Source of the DNA: Deltaproteobacteria bacterium
Lineage (GTDB): Bacteria > Desulfobacterota > DSM-4660 > Desulfatiglandales > Desulfatiglandaceae
DNA length: 63,681 nt
Direction: 5' to 3'
NCBI GenBank assembly: GCA_019307815.1
Contig: JAFDIV010000024.1
Span: 1 to 63,681 of the forward strand
The position numbers were made by a program, and so were the translations under genes. Shown in pieces: positions 26,230 to 35,891 of the stretch (positions within the stretch are counted from its first letter, which is position 1; every line of letters begins with the position of its first letter). Below the pieces are notes generated by a model that had not been told where the DNA came from, searched no databases, and saw nothing but the letters and a program-made list of their open reading frames with translations.

Positions 26230-26741
26230 TTTCTTTGATAAAGATCACTGCAGAGGCCTTTTCCTTTTATCAGGACCAGATTTTGGCCATTGAACAGGTC
26301 TCTTTCCCCTCTCCCTGGAGTGCTGAGGCTTTCCTAGAAGAAACCCGCAATCCTGTCTCCCATCTTTGGGCTGCCAAGGCGGGAGACCACATAGTTGGCT
26401 ACATCTGCTTTTGGATGTTTGCCGGCGAGATCCATCTGTTGAACATTGCTGTTCACCCTAAATGGCGTCGTCAGGGACTAGGGACTCTGTTGATTGAGAA
26501 AGTTAAGGCGCTTGGGCTTTCCGAGGGTGCTGAGAAGGTCTGGCTGGAAGTAAGGCCTTCCAATCATGCTGCACAACGTCTTTATGCCAAGGCCGGTTTT
26601 AAGGTAGTCGGCCGGCGTATTAAATATTATACGGATACAGGCGAAGATGCCATCGTGATGTCTCTCTCCCTAAAGGACTGCGGAAAAGGGCTTCAGCGCG
26701 TTGGATTCGGAGAGATAAAGGCAAGGTGCGCGGTGCCATGA
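26226..26741 (+). CDS. rimI: Ribosomal protein S18-alanine N-acetyltransferase
   Basis: 171 residues, GNAT fold: acetyl-CoA loop VHPKWRRQGLGTLLIEKV, then LEVRPSNHAAQRLYAKAGFK and the RimI-like RIKYYTDTGEDAIVMSL. It acetylates the N-terminal Ala of ribosomal protein S18 in known relatives. The last twenty residues after VMSLSL are non-conserved. Start overlaps the EIIA stop. Confidence 0.88.
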   Translation: MISLIKITAEAFSFYQDQILAIEQVSFPSPWSAEAFLEETRNPVSHLWAAKAGDHIVGYICFWMFAGEIHLLNIAVHPKWRRQGLGTLLIEKVKALGLSEGAEKVWLEVRPSNHAAQRLYAKAGFKVVGRRIKYYTDTGEDAIVMSLSLKDCGKGLQRVGFGEIKARCAVP

Positions 26742-26785
26742 TGTCGAAACGATGAATTGTGAACTTTTCTGCGGAAAGGAGGTAG

Positions 26786-27790
<1,005 letters not shown>

Positions 27791-27816
27791 GATACCACAC
27801 CAGAGGTGACAATAAA

Positions 27817-28584
27817 ATGATTCAGAGAAGCCCACTGATTGCTGGAAACTGGAAGATGCATTTGACCATACCGGAGGCCACGGCCCTGGTACGAGAGCTG
27901 AGGGCCGGACTGCAAGGCCTGGAAGCCCCCCAGGTTTTGGTTGCCCCTCCATTTACCTCCCTTGGCCCGGTAAAGCAGGCCTTGGAGGGATCGAGCATCA
28001 TGCTGGGGGCCCAAAACATGCACTGGGAGGACACAGGTGCGTTTACCGGTGAGATCTCGGGACAGATGCTGCTGGAAGTTGGGTGCAGCCATGTTATCCT
28101 GGGCCATTCAGAGCGTAGGCTGATATTTAAGGAAACTGATGATATGGTGGACAAAAAGGTCCAAAAGGCCGTGGCCCTTGGCCTTTCACCTATCCTGTGC
28201 ATTGGTGAGACCCTGGAGCAAAGAGAGGCGGGAAATACCTATCAGGTCCTAAGGGAACAACTTGAGGGGTCCCTAGCATCCTGCATTGACAGTAGAGCTC
28301 TGCCTGAGACATTGATATTGGCCTATGAGCCTGTGTGGGCCATTGGAACAGGAAAGACGGCCACCCCGGCTCAGGCCCAAGAGGCCCATCAGTTTGTGCG
28401 AACCTGGATTCAGGAGGTCTTTGGTGAGGAAGCAGGTGCTCGGGTTAGGATACTTTATGGGGGCAGTGTGAAACCAGAGAACATCCGTGCCCTGATGGCC
28501 GAGCCAGATATTGATGGCGCCCTGGTGGGCGGGGCAAGCCTTAAGCCAGAGTCATTTTTGGGTATCATTCGGTATGGGGATTAA
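27817..28584 (+). CDS. tpiA: Triosephosphate isomerase
   Basis: 255 residues. Active-site residues: Lys13 in AGNWKMH, His in ILGHSERR, Glu in AYEPVWAIGTG, and the phosphate loop LYGGSVKPEN and GALVGGASL. Interconverts glyceraldehyde 3-phosphate and dihydroxyacetone phosphate. Co-directional with gap, followed after about 225 bases (no gene seen) by secG. Confidence 0.97.
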   Translation: MIQRSPLIAGNWKMHLTIPEATALVRELRAGLQGLEAPQVLVAPPFTSLGPVKQALEGSSIMLGAQNMHWEDTGAFTGEISGQMLLEVGCSHVILGHSERRLIFKETDDMVDKKVQKAVALGLSPILCIGETLEQREAGNTYQVLREQLEGSLASCIDSRALPETLILAYEPVWAIGTGKTATPAQAQEAHQFVRTWIQEVFGEEAGARVRILYGGSVKPENIRALMAEPDIDGALVGGASLKPESFLGIIRYGD

Positions 28585-28809
28585 ACAAGCTAGGGGCTCG
28601 CCTTGAGGGATTGAACCTGGTATAGAATATGGTCTGAATATGCCTTGGGCTGGAAAGAGCTGGTGTATAGGGTGAATAGGAGGGCTTATTTTTTATTGCA
28701 AAATTCATTTTTTGAGATAAAATAACGAGGTAAAGAATGCCTATGTATTATGGAGGGTGAGCGATAGAGGCGCCACCCCTGGGGCATCTAAAGGCTGAGA
28801 GGTATTTCA

Positions 28810-29142
28810 TTGAAACCGATTCTTCTCATTATTCATGTTTTTATTTGTGTGGCCCTTATCTTTATTGTGCTGATTCAAAGGGGAAAAGGCGCAGACATGG
28901 GGGCTGCATTCGGGGGGTCAAGCCAGGCCGTTTTTGGCTCCAGTACGGCAGCTACCCTGATACATAAGGTCACAACTATTATGGCCATTATGTTTATGCT
29001 CACCTCCCTAGGGCTTTCGCTGTTTTTTGGTAGAGCGCATATCTCATCGGTCATGGAGGGGGTAAAGCAACAGGAGGCCCCTGTGGCTGCTGAAAAGGCC
29101 CCAGCCCAACCGGCTGGTACGCCAAGCCAAAGCGGCAAATAG
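28810..29142 (+). CDS. secG: Protein-export membrane protein SecG
   Basis: 110 residues, starting at TTG 28810 with GAGAGG upstream. Two hydrophobic helices flank the SecG motif: LIIHVFICVALIFIVLIQRG, KGADMGAAFGGSSQAVFGS, then TTIMAIMFMLTSLGLSLFF. A 35-residue Ala/Pro-rich tail follows. It stimulates SecYEG translocation. Its place between tpiA and tRNA-Leu is common in proteobacteria. Confidence 0.95.
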   Translation: MKPILLIIHVFICVALIFIVLIQRGKGADMGAAFGGSSQAVFGSSTAATLIHKVTTIMAIMFMLTSLGLSLFFGRAHISSVMEGVKQQEAPVAAEKAPAQPAGTPSQSGK

Positions 29143-29150
29143 TCTTGTGT

Positions 29151-29238
29151 GCCGAAGTGGTGGAATTTGGTAGACACGCTATCTTGAGGGGGTAGTGGGC
29201 AACCGCCCGTGCGGGTTCAAGTCCCGCCTTCGGCACCA
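29151..29238 (+). tRNA. tRNA-Leu (anticodon GAG)
   Basis: 88 bases with encoded CCA. Acceptor GCCGAAG pairs with CTTCGGC. Anticodon stem CTATC/GGTAG encloses loop TTGAGGG (29184-29190), anticodon GAG at 29186-29188. The long variable arm and T-arm GCGGG/CCCGC with TTCAAGT are typical of tRNA-Leu. It starts nine bases after secG. Confidence 0.96.
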
Positions 29239-29267
29239 TTTTTTGATTTGGTTTAGGACGTGTTTTT

Positions 29268-29303
29268 GGGGAATTGGCTTATCAGCCAATTCCCCGTTTT
29301 TTT
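29268..29303 (+). terminator. Strong terminator after tRNA-Leu
   Basis: Perfect 12-bp stem GGGGAATTGGCT (29268-29279) with AGCCAATTCCCC (29284-29295), four-base loop TATC, then GTTTTTTT. It ends the secG/tRNA unit. Confidence 0.92.
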
Positions 29304-29504
29304 GCTTTGCTAGGCCCACGGCCTGAGCTATGATCCCAGTGGAGCGTATTTCTTCGGCCTTATGGGGCGAAATGTGATATAGGGTGGGCCTTGAGAAATG
29401 TGCTTTTCCAAATTAGGGTGGTAGACGAATAGTGTAGGTCGAAGAGTCGTGGTTCAAATGGACGAATCATGGCAGGGAGATAAAGAGAAAGGATATATTC
29501 AGGA

Positions 29505-30596
29505 ATGAGTGAATACTTCAACCAAATATACCATAGGGTCGTCTCCAACCCACAGGTGTATCTCGTGCCGGTTGTGCGGGTTGTGGGCGTCTTTGTTGTG
29601 GCCTCCATTGCATGGTGGGTGTTGAACATGGTGGTTGCCACCATGAAGAAGAGATTGGGCCAGAGACCATTCTTTCAAAGGAACGATTACATTTTTCCGT
29701 TGACCCGACGTGCAGGGCACTATTCTATCCTTATCTTGGCCGGCGCGAAGCTGGTGGAGTTCCTCCACGTGAGCATGTTGGAGAAGGTGTTCTATGCCCT
29801 CCTGGTTTTACTCCTTGCCTCCTTTGTCAAAAGTGTTTTCAATCACGTGGTCCCGGTGCTGGAACGGGCCATTGCAACCCGCACAGAGACCAAGATGGAC
29901 GATGTGATTCTTGATTTGTTTAGGAGTCTTTCAGGCGTGATCATCTATGGCACGGCCATAATTCTGGCCCTTGATCTACTGGGGCTCAACATAATGCCTC
30001 TTGTGGCCGGGGCCGGGGTGGCAGGCCTTGCCATTGGTTTTGCTGCTAAGGATACCCTGTCCAACCTGATAGCAGGGGTGTTGCTCATCATTGATCGGCC
30101 CTTTGAGGTGGGGGACCGTATTGAGGTGTGGTCAGCGCCTGCCAATTCAGCTACTTGGGGCGACGTGATCGACATTGGGTTAAGGGCCACCAAGATTCGC
30201 GCCACAGACAATATTGTAATCGTGATTCCCAACAACGAGATCATGCGGCGGGACATCATCAATTACACCACCATTACCAAGGAGATCAGGGTCCGCATCC
30301 CGGTGGGTATCGCTTATGAGGCAGATGTGAAGCGGGCTAAGGAGGCCATCGTGGGTATTGCCCTTGAACTGGAATGGGTAATGAAGGACCCTCCGCCCAA
30401 GGTGGTGGTCAAGAGTTTTGGTGATTCTTCGGTGAATTTGGAGGCACGGGTGTGGATCAGCGACCCCAGAAGGCGGATTGACACCATCAGCCATGTGACA
30501 GATAGGATCAAGGAGGTATTCCAGGAGCAAGGAATCGAGATCCCCTATCCCAAAAGGGACATTTTCATCAAAAGGGAAGAGACGGTAAGTCCTTGA
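29505..30596 (+). CDS. MscS-family mechanosensitive ion channel
   Basis: 363 residues. Four or five hydrophobic helices in the first 170 residues; the pore helix is LVAGAGVAGLAIGFAAKDTLSNLIAG-type, with the Gly/Ala-rich packing of MscS TM3. The beta domain (DRPFEVGDRIE) and C-terminal cytoplasmic region (VRIPVGIAYEADVKRAKEAI) follow. It releases solutes under hypo-osmotic stress. It stands alone, convergent with the acyl-CoA synthetase. Confidence 0.93.
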   Translation: MSEYFNQIYHRVVSNPQVYLVPVVRVVGVFVVASIAWWVLNMVVATMKKRLGQRPFFQRNDYIFPLTRRAGHYSILILAGAKLVEFLHVSMLEKVFYALLVLLLASFVKSVFNHVVPVLERAIATRTETKMDDVILDLFRSLSGVIIYGTAIILALDLLGLNIMPLVAGAGVAGLAIGFAAKDTLSNLIAGVLLIIDRPFEVGDRIEVWSAPANSATWGDVIDIGLRATKIRATDNIVIVIPNNEIMRRDIINYTTITKEIRVRIPVGIAYEADVKRAKEAIVGIALELEWVMKDPPPKVVVKSFGDSSVNLEARVWISDPRRRIDTISHVTDRIKEVFQEQGIEIPYPKRDIFIKREETVSP

Positions 30597-30607
30597 CACC
30601 ACGGCTT

Positions 30608-32260
30608 TTATACCTTGAGCTTTTTCTTTTTGCCGATTTTTCTCCTCTCTTCATCCCGGATTTCTCGCCTGAGCAGTTTCCCTACCTTTGATTTGGGCAA
30701 CATGTCCCTGAACTCGATGTACTGTGGCACCTTGTAAGGGGCCAGCCTATCCCTACACCATTTGAGTAAGTCGGAGCCGCTGATTCCCCGTACGTCTTCT
30801 TTCAGCACCACGATACCCTTGATGCGCTCCCCCACCCTGGAGTCAGGTACACCCACCACGCATGCCCCGATAACGGCCGGATGGTCCTGCAGGACTGCTT
30901 CGATCTCAGAACAGGAGACGCGGTATCCTTTATATTTAATGATATCCGCTCCCCTGTCCACGTAGTAAAGCTGCCCGTCCCTGTCGGCCTTTACGAAGTC
31001 GTTCATCCGGTACCAGGTGCGCCCCTCTAAGTTCACATAGGCCTTAGCGGTTTCCTCAGGCTTCTTCCAGTAGCCATCCGAGAGGTATTCCGATGTTACC
31101 AGAAGTTCGCCAGGAGTGCCTGGGGGTTGGGGGCTGAGGGTATCGGGGTCTACGATCCGGATCTCCCTGCTGGGAAGTGGTTTGCCCACACTTCCCGGAA
31201 CCGGTTCTTCTCCCAAGCGGCTCATGGCCACAAAACCCACCTCGGTTGCCCCATAGACCTGATAAATGGGCACATGGAATTTTGCCTGCCAGCGCTTGAA
31301 CACCTCAATGGGAAGGACATCGCCTCCACTCCAGCAATATTTGAGCGAGCTCAAGTCAAATAGATCCAGCCGGTCATTTTCTAGAATCATGCGATACAGG
31401 GTAGGTGCGCCGAGAAAAAGGGTTACCTTGTATCGTTCAATGGCCTTTAGAATGGGATCTACTTGTGGTATTGGCATCAGGATCGCGGTATTTCCCATGG
31501 TGAGCACCATGCCCAGGAGCACCCCTTGGGCCATCTGGTGAAATAGGGGGGCGACCATGATGAGCACTTCTCCGGCCTCGGATACGAAACCTTCACCCAC
31601 TTGCTTTATATCGCTGACAAAGGAGACCATCCCCGTGTGAGTGAGATAACACCCCTTTGGAAATCCAGTGGTACCACCTGTATATAGGATGTAGCAGAGC
31701 TGTTCATCAGGATTGAAATCAACCCGAGGGGGTGTGGGGGGATACTGCCGGATGAGCTTCCTAAACCGATGGATGTTTTCCCCCTTTTTGATGGCCCCGC
31801 TGGGAACCTTGTCGAACAGAAACCCGAGGGCCCGTTTATAGAAGGGGAGTGTGTCCACGTACGTGGTCACGATAACTCTTTTAAGTGGGGTTTCGTCAAA
31901 CACTTCCTGTACATAACGTAAATTGGTGTCCAGACACACGATGGTCTCTGCCTCGGAATCATTGATCAGGTATCTGATCTCATGGGGAGTATAGATGGGA
32001 GATATGGGGACGGGGATGGCACCGATTCGCTGGGCTCCAAAGTAGGCGATGATGAACTGGGGGCAGTTGGGTATGTATAACATGACCTTATCATCCTTTC
32101 TCACACCCAGCGCATGGAGGGCCGTGGTGAACCGATCAATTAACTCCCGAAGTGTGGCGTACGAATACCTTTCACCCAAGTAGATCAAGGCGGTGTTTTT
32201 GGGGTATTGCTGGCAGGCCCTGTCAAGGCCAGCGATGAGGGGTTCGTCATATCTTACCAT
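30608..32260 (-). CDS. AMP-forming acyl-CoA synthetase
   Basis: 550 residues from ATG 32260 (MVRYDEPLIAG); a TTG 60 bases upstream is less likely. AMP-binding motif YTGGTTGFPKGCYLTH, A5-like YGATEVGF, A7 GRTWYRMNDF, A8 IKYKGYRVSCSEIEAVL and catalytic Lys in PKSKVGKLLRRE. It makes an acyl- or aryl-CoA. It is the last gene of the LIV-type transporter operon, which suggests that the carboxylate imported is activated here; the substrate is unknown. Confidence 0.92.
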   Translation of the reverse strand: MVRYDEPLIAGLDRACQQYPKNTALIYLGERYSYATLRELIDRFTTALHALGVRKDDKVMLYIPNCPQFIIAYFGAQRIGAIPVPISPIYTPHEIRYLINDSEAETIVCLDTNLRYVQEVFDETPLKRVIVTTYVDTLPFYKRALGFLFDKVPSGAIKKGENIHRFRKLIRQYPPTPPRVDFNPDEQLCYILYTGGTTGFPKGCYLTHTGMVSFVSDIKQVGEGFVSEAGEVLIMVAPLFHQMAQGVLLGMVLTMGNTAILMPIPQVDPILKAIERYKVTLFLGAPTLYRMILENDRLDLFDLSSLKYCWSGGDVLPIEVFKRWQAKFHVPIYQVYGATEVGFVAMSRLGEEPVPGSVGKPLPSREIRIVDPDTLSPQPPGTPGELLVTSEYLSDGYWKKPEETAKAYVNLEGRTWYRMNDFVKADRDGQLYYVDRGADIIKYKGYRVSCSEIEAVLQDHPAVIGACVVGVPDSRVGERIKGIVVLKEDVRGISGSDLLKWCRDRLAPYKVPQYIEFRDMLPKSKVGKLLRREIRDEERRKIGKKKKLKV

Positions 32261-32346
32261 CTGTGTTACCTGCCCTTTTTCAGGATGGGAAAAGGTTTGT
32301 ATGATCCCATGGGCTGACAAGAACCATTGGATAGGCCCCTTTGTGC

Positions 32347-33099
32347 CTAGAGTCCGAAATAGGCGGATTTTACATCAGGGTTGTCCATCAATTCCTCTGA
32401 TGCTCCTTCCAGCACGGCGCTACCGTTTTCAAGCACATACCCGTAATGAATGATGGGCAGGATCGGCCTGGCATATTGTTCTGTTATAAGAACGGTGAGG
32501 CCGAATTCCCTGTTGATGTCCTGGATAGCATCGGTGAGGATTTCTTCTATTACTGGGCTCAGTCCCAGGAGCGGCTCGTCCAGCAAAAGCAACTTGGGCT
32601 GGGCCATCAGGGCTCTACCGATAGCCAGCATCTGTTGTTCCCCGCCGCTGAGAAATCCCCCCTCCCTGTTTTTGAGGCGCTTGAGCACAGGAAAGATGGT
32701 ATACACATATTCCAGTGTTCTTTTGGCCTGTTGTCTGGTGGCCAAGATGCCACCGATTCTGAGATTTTCAATCACACTGCTTTCCTGGAAGATCCTTCTT
32801 CGTTCAGGGCAAAGGATAATGCCCTTTTTGGCGCGCAGGCTGGGCTCCATTTCAATAATCTCTTGATTTTGGTAGCGTATGCTTCCCAACACAGTGATTC
32901 GCTCTCCACCACGCATTTCTTCCTTTTTTTTCATGTCCAAAATAATGCCAGAGATGGTGTACATGAGGGTGGACTTGCCAGCACTGTTGGTGCCGAACAC
33001 CCCTGTAATTATTCCCTTATCGCATTTCAAGGAGACATTGTTGATGGCAATGGCATTCTCATAAAATACCATGAGGTCCCTGATCTCCAACAGAATCAC
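32347..33099 (-). CDS. livF: LIV-type ABC transporter ATP-binding protein (LivF-like)
   Basis: 250 residues, GTG start overlapping the livG-like stop. Walker A is GTNSAGKST, with Ser where most have Gly, but the core GxxxxGKST holds. Signature LSGGEQQM, Walker B LLLLDEPLLGLSP, H-loop ITEQYA typical of LivF. It forms the ATPase pair with the next gene. Confidence 0.92.
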   Translation of the reverse strand: MILLEIRDLMVFYENAIAINNVSLKCDKGIITGVFGTNSAGKSTLMYTISGIILDMKKKEEMRGGERITVLGSIRYQNQEIIEMEPSLRAKKGIILCPERRRIFQESSVIENLRIGGILATRQQAKRTLEYVYTIFPVLKRLKNREGGFLSGGEQQMLAIGRALMAQPKLLLLDEPLLGLSPVIEEILTDAIQDINREFGLTVLITEQYARPILPIIHYGYVLENGSAVLEGASEELMDNPDVKSAYFGL

Positions 33100-33854
33100 C
33101 TTTTCTTCTCCCTGCCCAAATAGGCCTTTTTGACCTCTTGATTTTCCATAACTTCCTCTGGGGTACCGTCCGCGATCTTTTGACCGAAACTCAAGACAAT
33201 AACCCGGTCAGCGAGCCTGAATAGCTCTCGGAGGCGATGTTCGATCATAACTAGGGAGATTCCATCCATTTGCAGCCTTTCCAGGAGCGGCAACAGGCCA
33301 GTTATCTCTGACATGCTGAGGCCTGAGAGGATTTCGTCACAGATGATCACCTCGGGCCGCAAGGCGATGCACCTTCCCAGTTCCAGCCGCTTGAGGTATC
33401 CAAGGGGGAGGGACCCTGCGGGTTTGTACGGCACCCTGGCGTCCCGTTCAAAGCCGATCTCTTCCAAGATATCAATGGCTACGGCGTCCACGTCGCCCAG
33501 CTTGCCACCTCGGGTCTTCCGAACCCTGGGTGCGTTCAGGGGTATAATCAGGTTCTTGAAGGCAGGGAGGCTGTGGTAAGGACGCATCACCTGAAAGGTG
33601 CGGGTCAGGCCGAGGTTGGCGATTTTGTGGGGCGGCATGCCCGTTATCTCTTTCCCCTTAAAGTAGACACGGCCCCTGTCGGGTCTCACGAACCCGGTAA
33701 TCAGGTTGACCAAGGTGGTCTTTCCTGAGCCGTTGGGCCCAATAACCCCAAGGACTTCGCCCCTTTTAAGGGTGAAACTCACCTCTGAGACGGCGTTGAC
33801 GCCACCAAAGGCCTTGCTGATCTTGTCAACGTGAAGTAAGGCTTCTGTTTCCAC
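33096..33854 (-). CDS. livG: LIV-type ABC transporter ATP-binding protein (LivG-like)
   Basis: 252 residues. Walker A GPNGSGKTT, LivG-specific GLTRTFQVMRPY, then signature region LPLGYLKRLELGRCIALRP (a degenerate signature, LGYLKR in place of LSGGQ/LPYGQQR), Walker B VIICDEILSGLS and H-loop IEHRL. The signature loop deviation is unusual and Walker B has DEI rather than DEP. Part of the operon livK-H-M-G-F-acs. Confidence 0.9.
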   Translation of the reverse strand: METEALLHVDKISKAFGGVNAVSEVSFTLKRGEVLGVIGPNGSGKTTLVNLITGFVRPDRGRVYFKGKEITGMPPHKIANLGLTRTFQVMRPYHSLPAFKNLIIPLNAPRVRKTRGGKLGDVDAVAIDILEEIGFERDARVPYKPAGSLPLGYLKRLELGRCIALRPEVIICDEILSGLSMSEITGLLPLLERLQMDGISLVMIEHRLRELFRLADRVIVLSFGQKIADGTPEEVMENQEVKKAYLGREKKR

Positions 33855-33857
33855 GGC

Positions 33858-34868
33858 TTATACTTCTTCCCACACCTCGAATTGGTGGTACTTGCGCTGA
33901 AAATAGCTGAGAAATCCTTCCGGCTTGTATACGATGAAGAGCAGCAGTATAAAGCAGTAAAGCACAACCCTCAATTGGCCGAATCCCCTTAGGGCCTCGG
34001 ACAGAGGTGTTAATATGAGGGCCCCCAGTACGCCTCCTGCAAGGGTCCCCATACCGCCCATGACTGTGGCCGCAATGGGGAGGATGGAGAAGTCCATCCC
34101 AAAAAGGGAGATCCCCAGCCATCCATAAAGGTGGCTCAAATAGGCCCCACCGAAGCAGCCCATGAGGGATGCGATGAACACCGCCTTTATCTTGTATGCG
34201 GTGATGCTAATTCCGGAGGCCCTTACTGCCTGGTCATTGTCCTTGATACCCCGTAGGATGAGACCCATGTCCTCGTTGACCAGCCTCCTGAGGCCAAAGA
34301 GGGAGATGAGAACAACGCCCAGGATCAGGTAGATCTCGGACCACTGGTTGGGAAGTGTGTCCAGGGCACTGATCCCCTCTGTTCCGCCAAAGGCACTCAA
34401 TGCGATAATGATATACACCGCAAACAAGGGGAACATAAAGCTGGCAATGGCAAAATAGATGCCGCGCAGACGGAGGGCCGGGACTAAGATCAGGGTGCTG
34501 ATAACAGCCCCGCTTAAGGTGGCAATAGGAATGCACACAAAGGGTGGCCAGCCCGCGTAGGCGTTCAAAAGCCCGGAGATGTAGCCTCCTGCACCGATGA
34601 AAAAGGCACCGCCCAGGCAGACCAGGCCCACGAATTCGGCCAGGAAATCAAAGCCCAGGGCGAGGAGGGCATATATGCCAGCGGCGCATATCACCCGCCG
34701 CCAGTACATGTCCAGGAAAAGGGGTATAAGGAGTAGCCCAAAGATTAGTACGGCCCGGGGCAGAACAAGATAGAGTATTTCGGCCCAGGAGGACAGGGCG
34801 TAGAGGCCCTCGGTACGTACCTTAATACTCCTGTCTAGGCGTTTTTTGCGTCGAGACTCGGCTTTCAC
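33858..34868 (-). CDS. livM: LIV-type ABC transporter permease (LivM-like)
   Basis: 336 residues with about ten hydrophobic helices and the LivM pattern YALLALGFDFLAEFVGLVCLGGAFFIGAGGY near the start and GIKDNDQAVRASGISITAYK (EAA-like loop) in the middle, then MGGMGTLAGGVLGALIL. Translated three bases after livH. Confidence 0.92.
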   Translation of the reverse strand: MKAESRRKKRLDRSIKVRTEGLYALSSWAEILYLVLPRAVLIFGLLLIPLFLDMYWRRVICAAGIYALLALGFDFLAEFVGLVCLGGAFFIGAGGYISGLLNAYAGWPPFVCIPIATLSGAVISTLILVPALRLRGIYFAIASFMFPLFAVYIIIALSAFGGTEGISALDTLPNQWSEIYLILGVVLISLFGLRRLVNEDMGLILRGIKDNDQAVRASGISITAYKIKAVFIASLMGCFGGAYLSHLYGWLGISLFGMDFSILPIAATVMGGMGTLAGGVLGALILTPLSEALRGFGQLRVVLYCFILLLFIVYKPEGFLSYFQRKYHQFEVWEEV

Positions 34869-34870
34869 CC

Positions 34871-35755
34871 TTATACCCTTTCTTCCAGTTCCTTTTGTTT
34901 ACCCAGCAATCCCGATGGCTTAAGGAGAAGGATCAAAATAATGGTGCCCACGAGTACCACGGATTCCCACATGGCCCCGAACAAGGCAGTGCTGATTTTC
35001 ATGGCAAAGCCGATAACAAAGGACGCAAGCACCGCACCCGCCCAGCTTCCAAGCCCACCGATGATGCACACAGCTAGGGCATAAATGAGTACCTTGTAGC
35101 CCATTTCGGCGGTGATGTTGCCAAGGGGTAGGATCAGCACGGCAGCCAGCCCGGCCAAGGCCGAGCCCACGGACAGGGCAGTCATAGCTGTTCGGTCCGA
35201 GTGAATTCCCAGCATCATGGCGGCATGCTCGTCTTGGGCAATGGCCCTGAGGGACAGCCCCATCTTTGTATAATGGGTGAACACCCAGAGCAATACCACC
35301 AGAGCAAAGCAGGCTGCCACAATGATGATTCGCTGGTAGTCGACAAATACACCAAGAATACGGACCTTTCCGTCCACAAAAGGGGGCAGCATGTAAAAGG
35401 GCCCGATAAAGCCCTTAAACCCCGCGATTCCTTGCATGCGGAGCCCTTCCAGGATGATAAGACTTACGGCAAATGAGGCGATTATCTCGGAGGTGGGTAA
35501 CCCCCTGAGCCGTATAAGCACAAGCCGGTATATGATGAGCCCGATCAAGGTGGCCAGAAAAAGGGACAACACAATGGCAATTCCATAGGGGATGTGCAGA
35601 TTTTTGAGAAACGTCCAGGTGAGAAAGCCCACAAGTACGTAAATGGAGCCGTGCGCGAAGTTAGGAATCCTGCTTACCCCATAGACAAGGGTAAAACCGA
35701 CCGCGATGAGGGCATAGATTACACTGTTGACCGTTCCGTATATGAGGATGTCCAT
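34871..35755 (-). CDS. livH: LIV-type ABC transporter permease (LivH-like)
   Basis: About 294 residues from ATG 35755 (MDILIYGTVNSVIYALIAVG), the normal LivH N-terminus; a GTG at 35806 gives a hydrophilic extension unlike the family and lies within a hairpin. EAA-like loop LRAIAQDEHAAMMLGI, and GGLGSWAGAVLASFVIGF near the C-terminus. It pairs with LivM. Confidence 0.9.
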   Translation of the reverse strand: MDILIYGTVNSVIYALIAVGFTLVYGVSRIPNFAHGSIYVLVGFLTWTFLKNLHIPYGIAIVLSLFLATLIGLIIYRLVLIRLRGLPTSEIIASFAVSLIILEGLRMQGIAGFKGFIGPFYMLPPFVDGKVRILGVFVDYQRIIIVAACFALVVLLWVFTHYTKMGLSLRAIAQDEHAAMMLGIHSDRTAMTALSVGSALAGLAAVLILPLGNITAEMGYKVLIYALAVCIIGGLGSWAGAVLASFVIGFAMKISTALFGAMWESVVLVGTIILILLLKPSGLLGKQKELEERV

Positions 35756-35776
35756 AGGATGTACATGATTCCACTT

Positions 35777-35808
35777 ATGTGAGAGGGTCTTTTTAGGCCC
35801 CCTCACAT
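35777..35808 (-). terminator. Hairpin between binding-protein and permease genes
   Basis: On the minus strand ATGTGAGGGGG (35808-35798) pairs with CCCTCTCACAT (10 of 11 positions). The loop contains AAAAA and there is no T run after it. It lies between livK and livH and probably lowers read-through or stabilises the upstream message, giving excess binding protein. Confidence 0.5.
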
Positions 35809-35891
35809 GATATTACCCGTGACCCTGCAAGCTGAGGCAACTGGATAGCGCTCTACTAAGGATACATGTGGGAGCTGCAACCTCAACGGGC

